Source of the DNA: an uncultured Allosphingosinicella sp.
GTDB taxonomy: Bacteria > Pseudomonadota > Alphaproteobacteria > Sphingomonadales > Sphingomonadaceae
DNA length: 64,000 bases
Direction: 5' to 3'
Assembly: GCA_934539295.1 (NCBI GenBank)
Contig: CAKTCN010000003.1
Span: forward strand, 1-64,000
The notes under the pieces are model-generated. The model saw nothing but the letters and a program-made list of their open reading frames with translations, did not search any database and was not told where the DNA came from. Each line of letters begins with the position of its first letter. Within the stretch, counting starts at the first letter, position 1. Below, one piece after another: positions 56,350-64,000 of the stretch. The translations under genes and the position numbers were made by a program.

Positions 56350-57507
56350 ATGCGCAAATATCTGAAGCGTCTCGGCACCTTCCTCCTCTTCCTGGTCGTG
56401 GCGCTCTGCTTCGCAGCCAGCCTGGTGCCGCCATTCTTGGACCGCATCTATTATGAGGGTCCTGTCAGCGACCATTATGACGGCGCCCGCTTCTACAACC
56501 CCGACGGGGACGACACGGCCGCACCGCCGAGCGGGGGCAGCAGGACAGGCTTTCTCGCGCGCCGGCTGACCGGTGCCGGCGAGCGCGCGGCATGGCCGGA
56601 AAATGTGGCGGTCACGCCCGCCAGGCCGGCGCCGCGTGTGGACGGCAGCGAGATGGTGGCGACCTGGGTCGGGCATGCCACGATGCTGGTACAGACGCAG
56701 GGGCTGAACATCCTCACCGACCCGATCTGGTCTGATCATGCGGGGCCGTTCGGCCTGGGCCCGCGCCGCGTGGCAGAGCCCGGCATCCGCTTCGAGGACC
56801 TGCCGAAGATCGACCTGATCCTGGTCAGCCACAATCATTACGACCACATGGACCTGGATACGCTGAAGCGCCTTTGGGATCGCGACCGGCCCACAATCGT
56901 CACCAGCCTCGGCAACGACACGCTGCTGAACAAGCAGGGCATCGAAGCGCGCGCGGTGGATTGGGGAGCCCGCATGGCGCTGCGCCCCGGCATCGAGGTC
57001 GCCGTTACGCGCAACCACCATTGGGGCAGCCGGTGGTTCGTGGACCGGAACCGCGCCTTGTGGTCCAGCTTCACGGTTCGGCTGCCCGGCGGCAACATCT
57101 TCTTCGCAGGCGACACCGGCATGGGGGACGGCAGGTGGCCGGGCGAGGCGGCGGCGCTCGGCCCCGTGCGCCTCGCCATCCTGCCGATCGGCGCCTTCCG
57201 CTTCGCGCGGGGACAGATGGGGACCGGCAGCCATATCGGCCCGATAGATGCCGCCCGCGTGTTCAGCCGGCTCGGCGCGGCAGAGGGGATTGCAATTCAT
57301 TGGGGCACGTTCCGCCTGTCGGACGAAGGCTATGACACGCCGCCAAAGATGCTGGCGGAGGTCATGCGGTGCGCCCGCGCTCCGGCGGATCGCTTCAGGG
57401 CCGTTCGGATCGCCGAGGCCGTTTCGGTCGCGCCGCTCGGCGCACCGAGGACGCGCGAACCGGATGCGGCATGCCTCACGCGCGATGCGGTGACGCGCTG
57501 GCCCTGA
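56350..57507 (+). CDS. NAPE-PLD-like metallo-beta-lactamase-fold hydrolase
   Basis: A 385-residue metal hydrolase with an N-terminal membrane anchor (TFLLFLVVALCFAASLVPPF). Motif 1 is H161-x-H163-x-D165-H166 (SHNHYDHMD), preceded by WVGHATMLVQTQGLNILTDPIW, which is typical of the UlaG/NAPE-PLD branch. Further metal ligands include NHHWGSRW and FFAGDTGMGDG with the C-terminal IHWGTF histidine. The substrate could be a phospholipid or other phosphoester. The membrane anchor places the active domain in the periplasm or on the inner membrane. Confidence 0.88.
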   Translation: MRKYLKRLGTFLLFLVVALCFAASLVPPFLDRIYYEGPVSDHYDGARFYNPDGDDTAAPPSGGSRTGFLARRLTGAGERAAWPENVAVTPARPAPRVDGSEMVATWVGHATMLVQTQGLNILTDPIWSDHAGPFGLGPRRVAEPGIRFEDLPKIDLILVSHNHYDHMDLDTLKRLWDRDRPTIVTSLGNDTLLNKQGIEARAVDWGARMALRPGIEVAVTRNHHWGSRWFVDRNRALWSSFTVRLPGGNIFFAGDTGMGDGRWPGEAAALGPVRLAILPIGAFRFARGQMGTGSHIGPIDAARVFSRLGAAEGIAIHWGTFRLSDEGYDTPPKMLAEVMRCARAPADRFRAVRIAEAVSVAPLGAPRTREPDAACLTRDAVTRWP

Positions 57508-57511
57508 CGGG

Positions 57512-58024
57512 TCAGCAATCCCCCGTACGACGTCCAACCGAGCGCGTCCGGATCTGCACGGCGCCCTCTTCGCCCGACCCGGTGGTGCGCATGTCGAGCA
57601 GGAGATCGTAACCCGCGCTCGTGTAGCTGCCGCTCATCTGCGTTTGCATGCGCGCCGGCAGGTTGCCGCCGGTGCAGGTCATTTCGGCGGTGAGGCGACC
57701 GTCGGCGACGTCGAAGGCGTGATAGGCGCAATCGGCACCCTGCTGCGCCTGGAGGAAGGTGCCGTTCGGCCGCTCCGCCTGTTCGGGCGTGATGCAGGCG
57801 CTGCCGCTCGTCTGGCGCCCGACCAGCCGGTCGATCACGCCCTGCGGCAACGGTCCGCCGGCCGATACGATCTGCGTCCGCATCTCCCAACGACCGGGTT
57901 CCAGTGCAACGGAAGCAAGCTCCTCCGCCACATCCTCCTCCGTCAGGTCGGCCGGCGTCTCCGCCTGCCCGCAGGCGCAAAGCAGGGCGAGGCAGGCAAG
58001 GGCGACGAAGCGGTTGGTGACCAT
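57512..58024 (-). CDS. DUF3617 family lipoprotein (1)
   Basis: A 170-residue lipoprotein: signal VALACLALLCACGQ with lipobox LCAC. The DUF3617 core is seen in LEPGRWEMRTQIVSAGGPLP, a cysteine after the ACITPEQAERP segment, and MTCTGGNLPARMQTQMSGSYTSAGYDLLLDMRT, ending IRTRSVGRRTGDC. The family is secreted, common in Sphingomonadales and of unknown function. A second family member is encoded at 59444-59962, on the other side of the M20 amidohydrolase. Confidence 0.88.
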   Translation of the reverse strand: MVTNRFVALACLALLCACGQAETPADLTEEDVAEELASVALEPGRWEMRTQIVSAGGPLPQGVIDRLVGRQTSGSACITPEQAERPNGTFLQAQQGADCAYHAFDVADGRLTAEMTCTGGNLPARMQTQMSGSYTSAGYDLLLDMRTTGSGEEGAVQIRTRSVGRRTGDC

Positions 58025-58038
58025 GGCTCTCCTCGGGC

Positions 58039-59373
58039 TTACTGGCCCGCAGCGGCACTCCCCGGCTTGAGAAGGTCGAGCACGGCCACGGTCATGGCTT
58101 CAGTGCCGGTGCGCACCGAAGGTTCCGGATCGATCTTGAACAAGGGCGAATGGTGCGACGGCACTGCCGGTCCGCCCGCTTTTTCCGCATCGAACGCTTC
58201 CTGCGGCGTGCCGCCGACGGCGAAATAGTAGCCGGGGATGCCGTGCTTCTGTTCGACCAGATAGGCGAAGTCCTCCGCACCCATGCCGTTTTGAACGAAC
58301 GGTACTACGGCATCGGCGCCGAGTTCGCGCTGCATGACCGCGTTCAGGCGGCGTGCCAGTGCCGTGTCGTTGATGGTGGTGGGCGTACCTTCGATCACCT
58401 TCACCTGCGGCAGCTTGTCGTCGGGCAGGCCGTTCAGGCGGCCGACGCCCTCGGCCACGCGCTTGATGCCGGCGATCAGCTGCGCGCGCGTCGCCTCGTC
58501 ATTGGCGCGCACCGTCACCTGCAGGTCGGCGCGGTCGGAGATGATGTTGTGCTTCAGCCCCGAATGGAATGCGCCGACCGTGATGACGCCGGGCTTGAGC
58601 GGCTCGCGCTCACGGCTGATCAGGCCTTGGAGCGCGATCACGATCTGCGAGGCGATGTAGACCGGGTCCTTGCCCGCGTGCGGCGATGCGCCATGCGCGC
58701 CGATGCCGTGCACGGTGATGTCGACGCTGTCCGACGAGCTGTACTGGATGGTCTCGCTGGCGCTGACCTTGCCGGTGGCGAGCGCCGAGGCGACGTGGAA
58801 GGCGAGCGCGTAATCGGGCTTGGGAAAGCGCGTGTAAAGGCCGTCATCGACCATCGCCCGCGCGCCGCCGACGCGCTCCTCCGCCGGCTGGACGATGAAC
58901 ACGACCGTGCCCTTCCACTGGTCCTTCATCGCGGCCAGGCGGCGTGCGGTGCCGATCATGGAGGTGATGTGCACGTCATGGCCGCAGGCATGCATGACCG
59001 GCGCCTCGACGCCGTCCACCCCGACCTGCCGCGCCCTGGATGCGTAAGCGAGGCCGCTCTTCTCCTCGACCGGCAGGCCGTCCATGTCGGCGCGGACCAG
59101 CACCACCGGACCGGCGCCATTCTTCATCACGCCGACGACGCCGGTGCCGCCGACCTTTTCGGTCACGTCGATCCCGCCGACTGCGCGCAGCTCGCGCGCC
59201 ATGGCGGCGGCGGTGCGGCCTTCCTTGAACGAGAGTTCGGGATTCTTGTGGAAATCGACGAACAGGGCGCCGAGGCGGCTGTCGTAATCGCCCTTGATCG
59301 CATCGGAGAGCGGGCTTGCCGTCGCCGCGGTTGACGACAAGGCTGCGGCAATGAGGAAGGCGATGTTGCGCAT
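58039..59373 (-). CDS. M20-family amidohydrolase, exported
   Basis: A 444-residue M20/ArgE-like amidohydrolase (peptidase M20D) with signal peptide (AFLIAAALSSTAATASPLSDAIKG). It has RADMDGLPVEEKSGL, MHACGHDVHITSMIGTA (metal-binding) and QPAEERVGGARAMVDDGLY, and a dimerisation domain with GIGAHGASPHAGKDPVY, then NGMGAEDFAYLVEQ. Such enzymes cleave N-acyl amino acids or similar amides; periplasmic location is likely. Between two DUF3617 genes in the same direction. Confidence 0.93.
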   Translation of the reverse strand: MRNIAFLIAAALSSTAATASPLSDAIKGDYDSRLGALFVDFHKNPELSFKEGRTAAAMARELRAVGGIDVTEKVGGTGVVGVMKNGAGPVVLVRADMDGLPVEEKSGLAYASRARQVGVDGVEAPVMHACGHDVHITSMIGTARRLAAMKDQWKGTVVFIVQPAEERVGGARAMVDDGLYTRFPKPDYALAFHVASALATGKVSASETIQYSSSDSVDITVHGIGAHGASPHAGKDPVYIASQIVIALQGLISREREPLKPGVITVGAFHSGLKHNIISDRADLQVTVRANDEATRAQLIAGIKRVAEGVGRLNGLPDDKLPQVKVIEGTPTTINDTALARRLNAVMQRELGADAVVPFVQNGMGAEDFAYLVEQKHGIPGYYFAVGGTPQEAFDAEKAGGPAVPSHHSPLFKIDPEPSVRTGTEAMTVAVLDLLKPGSAAAGQ

Positions 59374-59443
59374 GTGAAGAACCCCCGATGATGTGCGGCG
59401 ATGCTAGCGCAGCATCGCCGCCGGGCAAGCCTATTTGCGCGGG

Positions 59444-59962
59444 TCAGCCCGCCGCGGGCGCAGCCGCCGCGCAATCGCCGGTGCGGCGCCCGGTCAGCCT
59501 GGCGATGACGACGCTGTCGCCCGCCCCGGACAGAGTGGTATGCACGGTCGTATTGCCCTCGAAGCTGTCCGCCTTGAACGTGCCCTCGGTCACCACGCCC
59601 AAAGTGCCATCGAGACCGGGCTTGCGGCAGGTCATGCCGACATTGACCCGGCCATTGCGGATATAGCTGTTATCATACTCGCAGGTCGCGCCATCGAGGC
59701 CGGCAAGTATGATGGCGGGCGGCGTGGTCGCCTGACCTTCCGCCACGCAGCTGGTGGTGGTCACCTTGTCGCCCGCGGCGAGCTTCAGCGCGGGCGTGGT
59801 CTTGTCGACTTCATCGACGCGGGTGACGTCCATCACCGTCTCCCACTGGCCCGGTGCGAAGCCGGTCGCCGCCGCCGCGGTCACGTTCTTCTGCTCCGCC
59901 TCCCCGCTCGAACAGGCGCCCAGAACGGCCGTCGCAAGCAACAGGAACTTTCGCATATTCAT
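59444..59962 (-). CDS. DUF3617 family lipoprotein (2)
   Basis: A 172-residue lipoprotein: [21 protein letters not shown] with lipobox LGAC, then [20 protein letters not shown] and [37 protein letters not shown]. It ends with the same [15 protein letters not shown] signature seen in the first DUF3617 gene. Two ATGs lie at the N-terminus (MNM). It reads leftwards, 81 bases before the M20 gene, and is divergent to uvrB. Confidence 0.88.
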   Translation of the reverse strand: MNMRKFLLLATAVLGACSSGEAEQKNVTAAAATGFAPGQWETVMDVTRVDEVDKTTPALKLAAGDKVTTTSCVAEGQATTPPAIILAGLDGATCEYDNSYIRNGRVNVGMTCRKPGLDGTLGVVTEGTFKADSFEGNTTVHTTLSGAGDSVVIARLTGRRTGDCAAAAPAAG

Positions 59963-60025
59963 CCTCCCCTTTTGTTTATGGGGAGCACGCTAGCGTTCGG
60001 TTTCACCAATATCCATATTGCCGTC

Positions 60026-62224
60026 ATGGCCATTGCGATCAGGACCGGACTGGAAGAGCCGGAGACCGGACAGGATTTCGTCCCCCACCGCCCGCAGCGC
60101 CCCGACAAGGGCGAAGGCGGGAAGGCGTTCAAGCTGGTGTCGGAATATCAGCCTGCGGGCGACCAGCCGACGGCGATCGCCGAACTGGTCGACCAGGCGA
60201 GGGGCGGCGAAAAGGACCAGGTGCTGCTCGGCGTGACGGGCTCGGGCAAGACGTTTACGATGGCCAGCGTCATCAACGAATTGCAGCGTCCTGCGCTGAT
60301 CCTCGCGCCCAACAAGATCCTGGCGGCGCAGCTCTATGGCGAGTTCAAGAGCTTCTTCCCGGACAATGCCGTCGAATATTTCGTCAGCTATTACGATTAC
60401 TACCAGCCAGAGGCCTATGTGCCGCGGTCAGACACCTACATCGAAAAGGAAAGCTCGGTGAACGAGGCCATCGACCGCATGCGCCACTCGGCGACGCGGT
60501 CGCTGCTGGAGCGGGACGATGTCATCATCGTGGCGTCGGTGTCGTGCCTCTACGGGATCGGATCGGTCGAGACCTATTCGGCCATGATCTTCAGCATGAA
60601 GAAGGGCCAGACGGTCGACCAGCGCGAGATCATCAGGAAGCTGGTGGCGCTCCAGTACAAGCGCAACGACCAGGCGTTCGCGCGCGGCAATTTCCGTGTG
60701 CGCGGCGACAACCTGGAGATTTTCCCGAGCCATTATGAGGATTCGGCGTGGCGCATCAACTTCTTCGGCGACGAGATCGAGGAGATCGTCGAGTTCGATC
60801 CGCTGACCGGCAAGAAAGTCGCGAGCCTCGATCATGTGAAGGTCTATGCCAACAGCCACTATGTGACGCCCGGCCCGACGCTGAGGCAGGCGTCGGAGGC
60901 GATCCGGCACGAACTGTCCGAGCGGCTCAAGGAACTGACGGCGGAGGGCAAGCTGCTGGAAGCGCAGCGGCTGGAGCAGCGCACCAATTTCGACCTGGAG
61001 ATGATCGCGGCCACGGGTTCGTGCGCGGGCATCGAGAATTACTCGCGCTTCCTCACCGGGCGGCTGCCCGGCGAGCCGCCGCCGACCCTGTTCGAATATC
61101 TGCCCGAGAACGCGCTTCTGTTCGTGGACGAGAGCCACCAGACGGTGCCGCAGATCGGCGCGATGGCGCGGGGCGATCACCGCCGCAAGATCACCCTCGC
61201 CGAATACGGCTTCCGCCTGCCGAGCTGCATCGACAACCGCCCGCTGCGCTTCAACGAATGGGATGCGATGCGCCCGCAGACGGTGTCGGTATCCGCCACT
61301 CCCGGCGGGTGGGAGATGGAGCAGACCGGCGGCGTATTTTCCGAACAGGTGATCCGCCCCACCGGCCTGATCGACCCGCCGGTCGAGATCAAGCCGGTCG
61401 AGGACCAGGTCGACGACCTCATCCACGAGGCGAAGGAGGTGGCGAAGAAGGGTTATCGCACGCTCGTCACCACGCTGACCAAGCGCATGGCCGAGGATCT
61501 GACCGAGTTCCTGCACGAGGCGGGCCTGAGGGTGCGCTACATGCACTCCGACGTGGAGACGCTGGAACGTATCGAACTGATCCGCGACCTGCGGCTGGGG
61601 GTCTATGACGTGCTGGTGGGCATCAACCTGCTGCGCGAGGGTCTCGACATTCCCGAATGCGGGCTGGTGGCGATCCTCGACGCCGACAAGGAAGGGTTCC
61701 TGCGCTCCGAGACTTCGCTGATCCAGACGATCGGCCGCGCCGCGCGCAATGTCGAGGGGCGCGTGATCCTCTATGCCGATCGCATGACCGGATCGATGGA
61801 ACGCGCGCTCAACGAAACCAGCCGCCGCCGCGAGAAGCAGGAGGCCTACAATCTCGAGCACGGCATCACGCCGATGACGATCAAGCGCAACATTTCGGAC
61901 GTGCTCGCCGACGTGTCGAACCGCGACAGTGTGACCATCGACACCGGCGACGAGGATACGCCGCACCTCGTCGGCCACAATCTGCGTGCTTATATCGAGG
62001 AGCTGGAAGGCCGGATGCGCAAGGCCGCGGCCGACCTCGAGTTCGAGGAAGCGGGGCGCCTGCGCGACGAAATCCGCCGTCTGGAATCGGACGAGCTCGG
62101 CATTCCCGACCACGAGAAGAAGGCGCCGATCATGGGCCGTTCCAACGAGGGCAAGCCCGGCACCCGCAAGACGCGCTACGGCAAGCAACAGCAGGTCCGC
62201 ATGGGCAAGCGCGCCAAGCGCTAA
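60026..62224 (+). CDS. uvrB: Excinuclease ABC subunit B
   Basis: 732 residues from ATG 60026 ([32 protein letters not shown]), the alphaproteobacterial UvrB opening; an in-frame ATG 59978 and the long frame to 59435 are considered unlikely. Walker A is [10 protein letters not shown], the beta-hairpin region is [23 protein letters not shown], and the helicase motifs FVDESHQ and QTIGRAARN follow. The C-terminal UVR domain ([28 protein letters not shown]) binds UvrC. UvrB works in nucleotide excision repair. No GTTC/GAAC-N7 LexA box was found in the short gap upstream. Confidence 0.97.
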   Translation: MAIAIRTGLEEPETGQDFVPHRPQRPDKGEGGKAFKLVSEYQPAGDQPTAIAELVDQARGGEKDQVLLGVTGSGKTFTMASVINELQRPALILAPNKILAAQLYGEFKSFFPDNAVEYFVSYYDYYQPEAYVPRSDTYIEKESSVNEAIDRMRHSATRSLLERDDVIIVASVSCLYGIGSVETYSAMIFSMKKGQTVDQREIIRKLVALQYKRNDQAFARGNFRVRGDNLEIFPSHYEDSAWRINFFGDEIEEIVEFDPLTGKKVASLDHVKVYANSHYVTPGPTLRQASEAIRHELSERLKELTAEGKLLEAQRLEQRTNFDLEMIAATGSCAGIENYSRFLTGRLPGEPPPTLFEYLPENALLFVDESHQTVPQIGAMARGDHRRKITLAEYGFRLPSCIDNRPLRFNEWDAMRPQTVSVSATPGGWEMEQTGGVFSEQVIRPTGLIDPPVEIKPVEDQVDDLIHEAKEVAKKGYRTLVTTLTKRMAEDLTEFLHEAGLRVRYMHSDVETLERIELIRDLRLGVYDVLVGINLLREGLDIPECGLVAILDADKEGFLRSETSLIQTIGRAARNVEGRVILYADRMTGSMERALNETSRRREKQEAYNLEHGITPMTIKRNISDVLADVSNRDSVTIDTGDEDTPHLVGHNLRAYIEELEGRMRKAAADLEFEEAGRLRDEIRRLESDELGIPDHEKKAPIMGRSNEGKPGTRKTRYGKQQQVRMGKRAKR

Positions 62225-62892
62225 CGGCGGCGCGCGAACCAGATGACGTGGCGGGGGCCCTTGCCGTTGCTGCGTGCGCGCACGGCGACCTCCTCGACCG
62301 CAAAGCCTGCGACCTTCAGCCGGCGGGTGAAGGCAGGATCGTCGCCTGCGGACCACACGGCCAGGATGCCGCCCGGCCTCAGCGCGGACCGCGCTTCCTC
62401 AAGCCCGCGCGCCGAATAGAGCCGGTCATTCTCGTCGCGGGTTAGCCCGTCGGGTCCATTGTCGACGTCGAGCAGGATGGCATCATACTGGGCCTGCCCC
62501 TCGGCGATCAGCTCCGCCACATCACGCTCGGCAAGGGCGACCCTGCCGTCGTTCAGGCAGCCCGCCGTCAGCTCCGCCATCGGACCGCGTGCCCAGGCGA
62601 TGATCTCAGGCACGATCTCGGCAACGGTGACACGCGCCTTGCGATCGAGAGCCGCAAGAGCCGCGCGGAGGGTGAAGCCCATGCCATAGCCGCCGATCAG
62701 CAGGTGCAGGGCCGGTCGCGAGCCCAGTCTGTCGATCGTCATGACCGCCAGTGCCTCTTCCGAGCCGCTCATGCGGCTGTTCATCAATTCGTTGCGATCG
62801 AGCACGATCATGAAATCGCGCCCGCGCCGGAACAGCCGAAGCTCCTCCCCTCCCGGGACGATCGCGGTTCCGAGAAGTTCACGCGCCAGCAT
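62221..62892 (-). CDS. Spermidine-synthase-like methyltransferase-fold protein
   Basis: A 223-residue protein of the spermidine synthase/SAM fold. It has [18 protein letters not shown] (GGGxG-type nucleotide/SAM loop), [16 protein letters not shown], then [15 protein letters not shown] and [11 protein letters not shown]. The catalytic polyamine-binding residues of true spermidine synthases are not evident, so it may be a different transferase. It overlaps the convergent uvrB by four bases. Confidence 0.82.
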   Translation of the reverse strand: MLARELLGTAIVPGGEELRLFRRGRDFMIVLDRNELMNSRMSGSEEALAVMTIDRLGSRPALHLLIGGYGMGFTLRAALAALDRKARVTVAEIVPEIIAWARGPMAELTAGCLNDGRVALAERDVAELIAEGQAQYDAILLDVDNGPDGLTRDENDRLYSARGLEEARSALRPGGILAVWSAGDDPAFTRRLKVAGFAVEEVAVRARSNGKGPRHVIWFARRR

Positions 62893-62957
62893 ATCATTCG
62901 CTCCCTTGTGAGCCGGTCAGCCGGTGCCCTTACGCCGCGCGCGCAGGGAAAGCCTAG

Positions 62958-64000
62958 TCAAACCAGCGTCTTCAACGGGACGGACGCGTCGGCAAGGCTA
63001 GCCATGTCGGGCGAGGCACCCTGCACCACCAGCGCCCGGCCCTGGACATAGTCCTTAACGGCGTTGATGCAGTCGAGCGCGACGACCCGCCCATCCCGCA
63101 GATACACGACCGAGAAGCTTCGGTCCGCCGGATCCCCGCGTAGCACGGCCGCGTCGTAACCGGCGGACAAACCCACCGTCTGAAGCCGAAGATCATATTG
63201 GTTCGACCAGAACCACGGCACCGCATCATAGGAGGCCGGCTGCCCCGCAATGGTCCTGGCCGCCACGATCGCCATGTCGGTAGCATTCTGGACGGACTCG
63301 AGGCGGATCTGCGCTCCTTCCGCGAAGCGGTTGGCGTGGAGCGCACAATCCCCCACAGCGTGGACATGGGGCAGGCTCGTGCGGCATTGCGTGTCCACCA
63401 GCACGCCGTTTCCGCCGACAGCGCCGGCAGCAAGCAGGGGCTGCACCGCGGGCTCTATGCCGATGCCGACGATGACCATGTCGGCCGGAATCGTCTCCCC
63501 GCCGACCAGGCTCAGCCCGGACGCCCGGCCCTCCGCTTCCTCTATGCACGCCACCTGCCTACCCAGCAGGATCTCGACACGGCGGGCATGATGCTCGGCC
63601 TTGAGGAAGCGAGACAGGTCGGTGCCTGCCACGCGCGCCAGGACGCGATCCTCCGCTTCCACCACGGTCACGCGCTTGCCGAGCCTGGTGAGCACGGCAG
63701 CCGCCTCCAGCCCGATATAGCCGGCCCCGATCACCGCCACGCGGTCAGTGGCGCCGAGTTCCTGGATCATGCGATCGACATCCGCGCGGCTTCGCACGCT
63801 GTGCACGCCGGCAAGATCGTGGCCCCGGCAGGTCAGTTGCCGGGGCGCGCCGCCCGTCGCCCAGACGAGGTGACCATAACCGATCTCGGCGCCGCCTGCG
63901 TCCCGAACCAACCGCAGTTCCGGGTCCACTTGCGCCACCGGCCGGCCGAGCAGCATTTCCACTGCGCGCTCATGCCAGAAGGCCGCCGGCCGGATGAGAA
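62958..64000 (-). CDS. Ferredoxin-NAD(P) reductase family oxidoreductase (5' truncated)
   Basis: The 3' part (about 347 residues) of an FAD/NAD-binding oxidoreductase that continues past the right edge. Codons from the edge read LIRPAAFWHERAVEMLLGRPVAQVDPE, the usual pre-region of rhodocoxin/putidaredoxin-reductase-like flavoproteins. The NAD(P) Rossmann motif is VIGAGYIGLEAAAVLTRLGKRVTVVEAE and the second FAD motif is VHAVGDCALH. Such reductases pass electrons to ferredoxins for cytochromes P450 or dioxygenases. The partner is not in the window. Confidence 0.92.
   Translation of the reverse strand, partial: LIRPAAFWHERAVEMLLGRPVAQVDPELRLVRDAGGAEIGYGHLVWATGGAPRQLTCRGHDLAGVHSVRSRADVDRMIQELGATDRVAVIGAGYIGLEAAAVLTRLGKRVTVVEAEDRVLARVAGTDLSRFLKAEHHARRVEILLGRQVACIEEAEGRASGLSLVGGETIPADMVIVGIGIEPAVQPLLAAGAVGGNGVLVDTQCRTSLPHVHAVGDCALHANRFAEGAQIRLESVQNATDMAIVAARTIAGQPASYDAVPWFWSNQYDLRLQTVGLSAGYDAAVLRGDPADRSFSVVYLRDGRVVALDCINAVKDYVQGRALVVQGASPDMASLADASVPLKTLV

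Noticed and set aside
59985..60010. Possible LexA box upstream of uvrB (a single GTTC)
   Set aside because: GTTC is not followed by GTTC after seven bases, so the operator consensus is not met.
59435..60025. N-terminal extension of UvrB
   Set aside because: Antisense to the DUF3617 gene and without similarity to UvrB; ATG 60026 gives the family start.
60428..62356. Minus-strand open frame of 642 codons opposite uvrB
   Set aside because: Antisense to uvrB with shadow-like composition; no domains.

Overview
The window looks like a chromosomal segment of an alphaproteobacterium of the Sphingomonadaceae (Sphingomonas-like). This rests on the high GC content outside the polysaccharide cluster, an imuA-imuB-dnaE2 cassette behind a GAAC-N7-GAAC LexA box typical of Alphaproteobacteria, and a sphingan-style exopolysaccharide export set (short Wza-like lipoprotein, Wzc-like BY-kinase with a tyrosine-rich tail). 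Genus-level placement is inference. I saw no tRNA, rRNA, CRISPR array or intact insertion sequence.

Region 1 (about 1-21.2 kb) is an exopolysaccharide locus with visibly lower GC than the rest. It encodes GDP-mannose 4,6-dehydratase and a GDP-4-keto-6-deoxymannose reductase (probably making GDP-D-rhamnose), five GT4-type glycosyltransferases (two are tandem paralogues), an FkbM methyltransferase, a Wzx-type flippase, two polymerase-like membrane proteins, a TPR-like membrane-anchored protein, the Wzc/Wza pair, a polyisoprenyl-phosphate sugar transferase that should start the repeat unit, and a Tat-exported beta-helix protein that may trim or degrade the polymer. Transcription units diverge from about 4.57-4.84 kb and 17.76-17.89 kb.

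Region 2 (21.2-32.9 kb) is largely housekeeping: a bifunctional (p)ppGpp synthetase/hydrolase, an HxlR regulator, Ogt, RpoZ, a two-HKD phospholipase D-family protein, a PmtA-like methyltransferase, an MFS transporter, a CDC48-type AAA ATPase and a secreted P-domain/DUF11 protein. A 66-bp near-perfect inverted repeat sits between the converging phospholipase D and methyltransferase genes.

Region 3 (33-49 kb) starts with a TPP riboswitch and thiC, followed by a lower-GC orphan gene, a yefM-yoeB toxin-antitoxin pair with its palindromic operator, an HMCES/YedK-type protein, a DUF2200 protein, a DoxX-like protein, an amidase, an M61 peptidase, a PadR regulator with a membrane protein, a cupin, a LytS/LytTR-type two-component pair and an M16 peptidase.

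Region 4 (49-64 kb) holds the SOS mutasome imuA-imuB-dnaE2, then a START-like protein, a zinc hydrolase, two DUF3617 lipoproteins flanking an M20 amidohydrolase, uvrB, a spermidine-synthase-like methyltransferase and a truncated ferredoxin reductase.

The most unusual signals are (a) palindromic REP-like elements of one family inserted in frame in both thiC and imuB; (b) a roughly 145-bp dispersed repeat present twice in opposite orientation, whose changes argue for a nucleic-acid rather than a protein element and which supplies the 3' end of the DoxX-like gene; (c) a YoeB toxin whose catalytic histidine position is cysteine; and (d) a thiC leader in which a duplicated GGAGT motif gives a concrete switch model.
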